A stretch of DNA of 13,084 bases from DSUN01 sp035527715. Its GTDB lineage: Bacteria > Planctomycetota > PUPC01 > DSUN01. The translations under genes were made by a program, and so were the position numbers. Under the pieces are notes generated by a model that saw only the letters and a program-made list of their open reading frames with translations, ran no database searches and was not told where the DNA came from. Location: contig DATKZY010000071.1 of the NCBI GenBank assembly GCA_035527715.1, forward strand, positions 1 to 13,084, written 5' to 3'. Of this stretch, positions 6,368 through 11,592 are shown one piece after another; the first letter of the stretch is position 1, and every line of letters starts with the position of its first letter.

Positions 6368-8101
6368 ATGGAACAGGAAACCCACCCCTCTGTCGTGCAG
6401 ATCAAGTACGGCACGCACACGAAGGAGGAGTTGGCCAAGGGCGCTCGGGTCGAGATCATCAGCCCGCGGGCCGTGGCCCTCGGCCTGCTGATCTTCGCGC
6501 TCCTCGGCCTGGGGGCCTTCTTCTGGCGCCTGGCCGCACGGCGCGGCGCCCAGATGGTCCTCAAGGAGTTCGAGTTCTCCATCGAGGAGCCTGTCGCCGA
6601 CGACTTCGAGCTGAAGGACCCCATCCGCGACATCCTGCGCGAAACCCCCGAGGAGATGCCCGAGGAGAAGGAGGAGGAACGGCCCGACATCCAGATGGCC
6701 GTCGTGCCCACCGAGGTCCAGGTGCCCGAGGAGCACATCCAGAGCGAGAACATCGAGGTGGAGACCCCCGAGATCGAGCCCACGGCCACCGAGATTGACC
6801 TGGATGCCCCCGAGCAGATCACAGAAACCTCCGAGGCCGTCACGTATGCCGTGGACCCTATCTCCACGTCCGCCCCCGGGCCGGCCGATATCTTCAAGTA
6901 CAAGGAGCCGAGCCCGCGGGACAAGCCGCTCCTCTACTGGATCAACCGCGCGCCCAAGCCGAGCCGCATCCCCGAGGTCCTGCCCCAGGCATTCGGCGAC
7001 AAGGACGCCCCGACCCTCGGCAAGCTCGGCCCCGCCAACATCAACCTCTTCGGCACCGGCGACTTCTTCCGCGCCATGACCGCCTACGGCGGAGTCAAGG
7101 CCAAGTCCGCCGTCGACTCCGCCCTCTACTGGCTCGCCACCCACCAGGAGTCCGACGGCCATTGGGACTCGAAGAAATACGAGGGCGCGGAGACCTCGGA
7201 CTCGGCCGTCACCGGCCTCGGCGTCCTGGCCTTCATGGGCGGCGGCCACACGATCCGCAAGGGCGAGTACCGCCGAAACGTGCTGCGCGGCATCGAATGG
7301 CTCATCCGCCAGCAGGGCGAGGACGGGGCAGTGAACAAGAACATGTACTGCCAGGCGATCTGCACCATCGCCCTGTGCGAGGCATACGGCCGCACGCGCG
7401 ACGAGCGGATCGGCCTGGCCGCCCGCAAAGCCGTCGCCTACTGCGAGAAAGCCGTCAACCCCGACGGCGGCTGGCGCTACACCGCCAACTGCGGGCTGAG
7501 CGACATGTCGGTCAGCGGCTGGGTCATCATGGCCCTCAAGACCGCCAAGCTCGCCGACATCAAGTTCGACCACACCGTCTACTCCCAGTCCCTGTCCTTC
7601 GTGGACAGCGTGACCGACCACGGCGCGAGCCAGCAGTCGAACGGCGTGGTCACGTACATGTACGAGCCGGGGCAGAACTACGAGACGAACGCCCACCCCG
7701 CCCTCACGGTGGCGGGCATGATGGTGCGGCAGTTCAGCGGCGTCGGCGTCAAGAGCCACATCCTCCTCAAGAGCGCCGAGCTCACCAGGCAGCTCGCCCC
7801 CGACTGGGGCCGGAAGGACTTCTACTACTGGTACTACGCCACCTACGCCATGCACAACATGGGCGGCGAGTACCGCGTCTGGTGGAATCGCCGCATGCGC
7901 GACGTCCTCCTCGACAACCAGTGCCAGGAAGGCGACAACGCGGGGAGCTGGGACCCCAAGGGGGACCACTGGGCAGCGCGGGCGGGCCGCGTCTACACCA
8001 CGGCTCTCGGTGCCCTGTGCCTCGAGGTCTACTACCGCTACTCCGAGGCCCTCAACAGCTTCGGCGTGGCCCCCGACCTCGACGACCTGTTCTTCCAGTG
8101 A
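6368..8101 (+). CDS. TonB-shaped protein with prenyltransferase/squalene-cyclase-like toroid domain
   Basis: 577 residues from ATG 6368 (GAGGG 7 bases upstream; an in-frame GTG at 6311 would translate repeat DNA and is rejected). Layout: cytoplasmic residues 1-34; one membrane helix (about 35-53, 'VALGLLIFALLGLGAFFW') followed by 'RLAARRG'; an acidic Glu/Pro-rich linker (about 65-170); then an alpha/alpha-toroid domain (about 245-577). The toroid shows QW-like repeats ('ALYWLATHQESDGHW' near residue 254, 'GIEWLIRQQGEDG', 'AVNPDGGWRY') and an aromatic patch 'DFYYWYYATY' (484-493). The residues aligned with the DxDDTA acid motif of squalene-hopene cyclase read E275-T-S-D278-S-A, so classical cyclase chemistry is doubtful. 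Position after ExbB/ExbD and the TonB-like topology suggest it is the periplasm-spanning partner of the motor. That is inference; a binding or structural toroid role is the alternative. Confidence 0.85.
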   Translation: MEQETHPSVVQIKYGTHTKEELAKGARVEIISPRAVALGLLIFALLGLGAFFWRLAARRGAQMVLKEFEFSIEEPVADDFELKDPIRDILRETPEEMPEEKEEERPDIQMAVVPTEVQVPEEHIQSENIEVETPEIEPTATEIDLDAPEQITETSEAVTYAVDPISTSAPGPADIFKYKEPSPRDKPLLYWINRAPKPSRIPEVLPQAFGDKDAPTLGKLGPANINLFGTGDFFRAMTAYGGVKAKSAVDSALYWLATHQESDGHWDSKKYEGAETSDSAVTGLGVLAFMGGGHTIRKGEYRRNVLRGIEWLIRQQGEDGAVNKNMYCQAICTIALCEAYGRTRDERIGLAARKAVAYCEKAVNPDGGWRYTANCGLSDMSVSGWVIMALKTAKLADIKFDHTVYSQSLSFVDSVTDHGASQQSNGVVTYMYEPGQNYETNAHPALTVAGMMVRQFSGVGVKSHILLKSAELTRQLAPDWGRKDFYYWYYATYAMHNMGGEYRVWWNRRMRDVLLDNQCQEGDNAGSWDPKGDHWAARAGRVYTTALGALCLEVYYRYSEALNSFGVAPDLDDLFFQ

Positions 8102-8103
8102 AC

Positions 8104-8168
8104 GACCAATGACGAACAGCCCCCCTGCCCCACGCTCCCCGTTGGTCATCGGTCATTGGTCATTGGTC
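8104..8168 (+). promoter_or_regulatory. Possible start-codon hairpin formed with the heptamer array
   Basis: GACCAATGAC (8104-8113), which contains the ATG of the propeller gene at 8109, is an exact inverted repeat of GTCATTGGTC, present twice in the array (8152-8161 and 8159-8168). In mRNA the start codon could be base-paired with either copy. No clear ribosome site precedes this ATG, so translation may rely on coupling to the upstream gene. The pairing is seen; regulation is inferred. Confidence 0.35.
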
Positions 8169-10175
8169 ATTTCCGCGTTCGTTGCGGCGGCGGCAGCCGC
8201 CGGCGATTGGCCCGGCTGGCGCGGCCTCGAGCGCGAGGGCAGAGCCGAGCCAGGCGACTACCCCACCCAGTGGTCCCCTGAGAAGAACATCCGCTGGAAG
8301 GCCCCCGTCCGCGGCAAGGGCCACTCCTCACCCGTTGTCGCGGGCGACGCGGTGTTCGTCACGACGGCCTACTTCACGGGCCGGGGCGAGGGCATCAAGC
8401 GCGCGGCCGGCTACGCCGTGTTCGGCCTGACGGGTCTCCTCATCGCAATCACGGCCGTCTTCGCGCTTCGGGCAGCCATTGGGCGCCCGCGCCTGGCGAG
8501 GGGGCAGTGGGTCTCCGTCGCCTCCCTCGCCATGCTCCTGGCCGCGCTGGCCTGGCATGCCGCCGCGGACCGCCTCCGCCCCCCTCCCGCTGATGTGAGC
8601 CTGGAGCAGCAGATGGAGCGCTGGCTTCTCGCCAGCACCATTGCCGCGCTGTGCCTGATGGTCGCGGGAAGCCAGTTCCTCGTGCGCCCCTGGCTGCGCC
8701 CGGCGATTGGCCTGCTGGCGCTGGGCTTCGCCGCACTCGTGCTCTTCGGGCGTCCCGAGCCGCAGTACTTTGACCTGGTGACCCCCGGTCGTTACGGGGA
8801 GAGAATATTCGAGACTGTTGCTCTGCCCTTTATGACAGGCGTTGTGCTACTGGTCGCGACGGGGGTGGAGCGCTTGCGGCGGCGCGCGGCCACGCCCGCC
8901 GACGCACGTAACAGGAGCCCGTGGGCATTCGCCACGAGCCTGGCCATCCTCGTTGTCGGTGCCGCCCTCGCCGTCGTGCTCTGTCGCGACCTGTTGCTGG
9001 CCGCCATCGTGGTGTGCGGCCTCGCCTGGCTGGTGTCACATCTTCATTTCGCACTTCGCCGCCAAGTGCCAAATGAAGATGTGACACCGTTCTCCGCGCC
9101 GCGCTGGCTGCCCGCCGCCTTCCTGTGTGTGGGCGCGTTCGGCTTCGCCGAGAGGTGTTACTTCCTGACGACAAGGGAGTTCGTCCGAGCCGTCGTGTGT
9201 CTCGACAGGGACACGGGCGCCAGGCGATGGACGTGCGAGGGCCTTCGCGCGCCACAGCCGCCGCTCAACAGCCGCAACTCGCCCGCCACGCCCACCCCCG
9301 TCGCCGACGGCGAGCGGGTCTACGCCTGGTTCGGCTCCCCAGGCGCCCTGTGCGCCGACAGGCAGGGCAAGCTGCTCTGGACGAATGACGAGGTGCCCTT
9401 CGACGACGTCCACGGCCTCGGCGCCTCGCCGCTCCTCTGCGACGGCTTGCTCATCATCCCCGGCACGCAGCCGGAGGCGCCCTACATCGCCGCGCTGGAC
9501 GCAAGGACTGGCGAGCGCGTGTGGACGACCGATCTCCGCCCCTGGTCAGGCGGCGAGGGGCAGCACCGCACGCCCGCTATCGCCACCGTGGACGGGAAGA
9601 GGCTGATCCTCGCCTGGGCGTGGGACGGGGAGCGCAAGGAGGACTTCCTCCGGGCCCTCGACCTCCGCTCGGGCAAGGAGTTGTGGCGGCACCCCGTGGC
9701 CACCCACGGCGAGCAGGTCGCCGGCCTCGTCTCCGATGACGATGTGGTTTTTCTGCCGACCTCGAAGAAGGTGCACGCCCTGAGCCTGTCGAAGCTGAGC
9801 CGGGGCGAAGACCCTGTCATCTGGGCGAGGGAGCTGAAGTGCAAGGGCCAGCTCGTGGCGTCGCCGGTGCTGTGCAATGGGCTGCTCTTCGTCGTCTCGG
9901 CCCACCGCGACGCCCACTGCCTCGACGCCAGGACGGGCGAGCTGCTCTGGAGCCGGCAGCTCAACGGCCGGGGCTGCATGGCCTCGCCCATCGCGGCCCG
10001 CAACGCCGTCTACTTCCCCGACGTGTCGGGCAAGACCACGGTGGTCGTGGCCGAGCGCACATTCCACAGGGTCGCCGAGAACGACCTCGGCGAGCCCATC
10101 TGGGCCTCGCCCGCCCCCGTGGACGGGCGCCTCTACCTTCGCACGGCGGGCCACCTGTGGTGCGTCGGCGAATGA
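8109..10175 (+). CDS. PQQ-like beta-propeller protein with internal polytopic membrane domain
   Basis: 688 residues from ATG 8109, 7 bases after the toroid gene. The N-terminus looks like a signal peptide or anchor (core 'SPLVIGHWSLVISAFVAA', small residues before 'GDWPGWRG'). Residues about 32-90 begin a PQQ/BamB-type propeller ('KGHSSPVVAGDAVFVTTAYF'). Residues about 92-357 are instead strongly hydrophobic with roughly eight helices. The propeller resumes at 'FVRAVVCLDRDTGARRW' (from 358) and continues with repeats such as 'YIAALDARTGERVWTTDL', 'LRALDLRSGKELWR' and 'DAHCLDARTGELLWSRQL'. An even number of helices would leave both propeller parts on the same, periplasmic, side. No dehydrogenase catalytic set is evident, so a binding or assembly role is likelier than alcohol oxidation. 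A 57-base palindromic repeat encodes residues 309-327. Confidence 0.88.
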   Translation: MTNSPPAPRSPLVIGHWSLVISAFVAAAAAAGDWPGWRGLEREGRAEPGDYPTQWSPEKNIRWKAPVRGKGHSSPVVAGDAVFVTTAYFTGRGEGIKRAAGYAVFGLTGLLIAITAVFALRAAIGRPRLARGQWVSVASLAMLLAALAWHAAADRLRPPPADVSLEQQMERWLLASTIAALCLMVAGSQFLVRPWLRPAIGLLALGFAALVLFGRPEPQYFDLVTPGRYGERIFETVALPFMTGVVLLVATGVERLRRRAATPADARNRSPWAFATSLAILVVGAALAVVLCRDLLLAAIVVCGLAWLVSHLHFALRRQVPNEDVTPFSAPRWLPAAFLCVGAFGFAERCYFLTTREFVRAVVCLDRDTGARRWTCEGLRAPQPPLNSRNSPATPTPVADGERVYAWFGSPGALCADRQGKLLWTNDEVPFDDVHGLGASPLLCDGLLIIPGTQPEAPYIAALDARTGERVWTTDLRPWSGGEGQHRTPAIATVDGKRLILAWAWDGERKEDFLRALDLRSGKELWRHPVATHGEQVAGLVSDDDVVFLPTSKKVHALSLSKLSRGEDPVIWARELKCKGQLVASPVLCNGLLFVVSAHRDAHCLDARTGELLWSRQLNGRGCMASPIAARNAVYFPDVSGKTTVVVAERTFHRVAENDLGEPIWASPAPVDGRLYLRTAGHLWCVGE
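8142..8171. repeat. Degenerate heptamer tandem array, four units (TTGGTCA)
   Basis: TTGGTCA, TCGGTCA, TTGGTCA, TTGGTCA plus TT. It lies within the start of the propeller gene and encodes 'LVIGHWSLVI', the hydrophobic core of the predicted signal peptide. The unit resembles heptameric short tandem repeats described in cyanobacteria; no relation is claimed. Confidence 0.7.
9032..9088. repeat. Long palindromic element within a coding sequence
   Basis: Two 25-base arms (9032-9056 and 9064-9088) are reverse complements except for one C/C mismatch (9050/9070), with a 7-base spacer CGCCGCC. The element sits in frame inside the propeller gene, coding 'VSHLHFALRRQVPNEDVT' between the seventh and eighth predicted helices. 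It is more AT-rich than its surroundings, suggesting insertion. The pattern recalls coding palindromic elements such as those of Rickettsia. Confidence 0.85.
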
Positions 10176-10199
10176 GCCGCGGTCGGGGCGGAATCCCGT

Positions 10200-10228
10200 T
10201 TGAGCCTGGGCACGTGAAGTTGTAGCAT
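10200..10228 (+). promoter_or_regulatory. Candidate sigma-70-type promoter for the oxidoreductase gene
   Basis: TTGAGC (10200-10205) and TAGCAT (10223-10228) are separated by 17 bases, each matching four of six consensus positions. They lie in the 106-base gap after the operon's last gene, the only sizeable plus-strand gap in the window without an obvious repeat. Weak evidence on its own. Confidence 0.3.
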
Positions 10229-10271
10229 AGGGCGCGCGGCGGCTCGGTCCGGCAGTGGCCCACAAAGCAAC

Positions 10272-10277
10272 AGGAGG
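10272..10277 (+). promoter_or_regulatory. Strong ribosome binding site AGGAGG
   Basis: AGGAGG lies 4 bases before ATG 10282 and 7 before the adjacent in-frame ATG 10285. It rules out the upstream GTG at 10255 as start; either ATG is possible and they differ by one residue. Confidence 0.75.
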
Positions 10278-10281
10278 CGCG

Positions 10282-11535
10282 ATGATGAACACGACCTCGC
10301 GGCGGCAGTTCCTCGCTTCGGCCACCACAGCAGCGGCGGCGCTGGCCATCGTGCCCCGACGCGTCCTCGGTGGCGAGGCGGCGCAGCCGCCGAGCGACAC
10401 CGTGACCGGCGCGCTCGTCGGCAACGGCGGCCGCGGCAAGGCATCCTGGGGCGCGATGAAGCTGTCGCAGCCCCGCCTGCTCGCCATGTGCGACGTGGAC
10501 TACAAGCGCCTCGCCACCGACCCCAAGGCATTCAAGATGGACCCCGACCAGGCCGCGAAGGTCGCGCAGGTGACCGACTTCCGCCGGCTGATGGAGATGA
10601 AGGACCTCGACGTCGTGTGCATCGCCACGCCGCCGCACTGGCACGCGCTCATCTGCATCGCCGCGGCGCAGGCGGGCAAGGACATCTTTTGCGAGAAGCC
10701 GATGACGAAGTTCATCGCCGAGGGCCGCGCCGTGGTGAACGCCGTGAAGCGCTACGGCGTCGTCTTCCAGATCGGCACCTTCGGCCGCTTCGGCCAGGCC
10801 AGGGGCGGCTCCGCCGAGAACCACAAGATCATCCAGCACGGCCTGCTCAAGAGCCTCAAGGGCGTCGTGCAACGCGGCGGCGTGCCGCTGCGCGTGGGCC
10901 GCGTGGACCTCGCGCCCCAGCCCGTGCCGCCGAACCTCGATTACAACATGTGGCTCGGCCCCGCCCCCTTCAAGCCGTACAACGCGGAACGCGTGCACTA
11001 CAAGAACCGCTTCTACTGGGACTACGAGGGCGGCGACCTGACGAACTTCGGCGCCCACCGCATGGACCCGTTCACCTGGACGTTTGCTAAGGACGGCACG
11101 GCGCCCGTCGAGGCCGAGCCCCACGCCCCGCCCGCGCACGACGACGCCGTCGGCCCCTGGGGCTGGGTGGAGTTGACCTATGCCGATGGCCTGAAGTTCG
11201 TCATCGAGAACGGCAAGTGGGGCGAGAAGTACAACCGTCCCGTCGCGCGCCAGAGCGTGAGCGCCAAGGACCTCGACGAGGAGGGGCGGAAGAAGCTCGC
11301 CGAGCTGCCCAACCCCGAGCCGCTCGTGAGCTTCGCCGAGGCCATCAAGACGCGCAAGCAGGCCGGCGGCAACGCCGAGGCCGCGCACCGCGGCATCACG
11401 GCCATGCACCTCGCCAACATCGCCATCCGCGTCGGGCGCAAGATCCGCTTCGACCCCGTGACCGAGCAGATCATCGGCGACGAGGCGGCGAACCGCCTCG
11501 TAGACCAGCCCATGCGCGAGCCGTGGCACCTGTAG
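10282..11535 (+). CDS. Tat-exported Gfo/Idh/MocA-family oxidoreductase
   Basis: 417 residues, typical for the secreted planctomycete members of this NAD(P)-dependent sugar/inositol dehydrogenase family. The N-terminus is a twin-arginine signal ('TSRRQFLASATTAAAALAIV', cleavage probably near 'VLGGEA'), so it should be exported folded with its cofactor. The Rossmann nucleotide-binding loop is GNGGRG (47-52), and the family motif EKP is at 138-140 (Lys139 the expected catalytic lysine). The second-domain motif reads 'GGDLTNFGAHRMD' (250-262), with His259 at the usual active-site position. The substrate is probably a sugar or cyclitol, but nothing here specifies it. It follows the propeller gene by 106 bases with its own strong ribosome site, and may be transcribed separately. 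The function is unrelated in an obvious way to the upstream motor genes. Confidence 0.93.
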   Translation: MMNTTSRRQFLASATTAAAALAIVPRRVLGGEAAQPPSDTVTGALVGNGGRGKASWGAMKLSQPRLLAMCDVDYKRLATDPKAFKMDPDQAAKVAQVTDFRRLMEMKDLDVVCIATPPHWHALICIAAAQAGKDIFCEKPMTKFIAEGRAVVNAVKRYGVVFQIGTFGRFGQARGGSAENHKIIQHGLLKSLKGVVQRGGVPLRVGRVDLAPQPVPPNLDYNMWLGPAPFKPYNAERVHYKNRFYWDYEGGDLTNFGAHRMDPFTWTFAKDGTAPVEAEPHAPPAHDDAVGPWGWVELTYADGLKFVIENGKWGEKYNRPVARQSVSAKDLDEEGRKKLAELPNPEPLVSFAEAIKTRKQAGGNAEAAHRGITAMHLANIAIRVGRKIRFDPVTEQIIGDEAANRLVDQPMREPWHL

Positions 11536-11541
11536 AGAAGA

Positions 11542-11576
11542 AGTGGACAGTGGACAGTGGGCAGTAGGCAGTAAGC
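11542..11576. repeat. Degenerate heptamer tandem array, five units (AGTGGAC to AGTAAGC)
   Basis: AGTGGAC, AGTGGAC, AGTGGGC, AGTAGGC, AGTAAGC with strict 7-base spacing, each unit drifting from its neighbour by at most one base. It fills most of the 57-base gap between the two converging genes. No hairpin with a T-run is visible here, so it does not look like a standard bidirectional terminator. Confidence 0.75.
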
Positions 11577-11592
11577 AGGGAGGAAGGCGGGG

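Noticed and set aside
7330..7400. Complement/alpha-2-macroglobulin-type thioester in the toroid
   Set aside because: The toroid fold is shared, but no CGEQ-type motif is present.
6368..8101. Annotation as an active squalene-hopene or terpene cyclase
   Set aside because: The acid motif is ETSD rather than DxDD, the domain is shorter than a full cyclase, and it is tethered by a TonB-like linker.
6095..8149. A 684-codon minus-strand open frame opposite the toroid gene
   Set aside because: Low-complexity composition, no ribosome site or family resemblance. The plus strand carries a clear family here.
8142..8171. CRISPR-like or iteron-like array
   Set aside because: Units are 7 bases with no spacers, and there is no replication or cas gene nearby.
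8109..10175. Pyrroloquinoline-quinone alcohol dehydrogenase
   Set aside because: Propeller repeats alone do not indicate this. No haem motif or convincing catalytic residues are seen, and the membrane insert is unlike that enzyme.
10184..10201. Possible intrinsic terminator after the propeller gene (CGGG, 7-base loop, CCCG, TTT)
   Set aside because: Only four pairs in the stem and three T residues; too weak to call.
9961..11529. A 522-codon minus-strand open frame opposite the oxidoreductase and the end of the propeller gene
   Set aside because: It spans two real plus-strand genes and has no recognisable domain; explained by codon bias.
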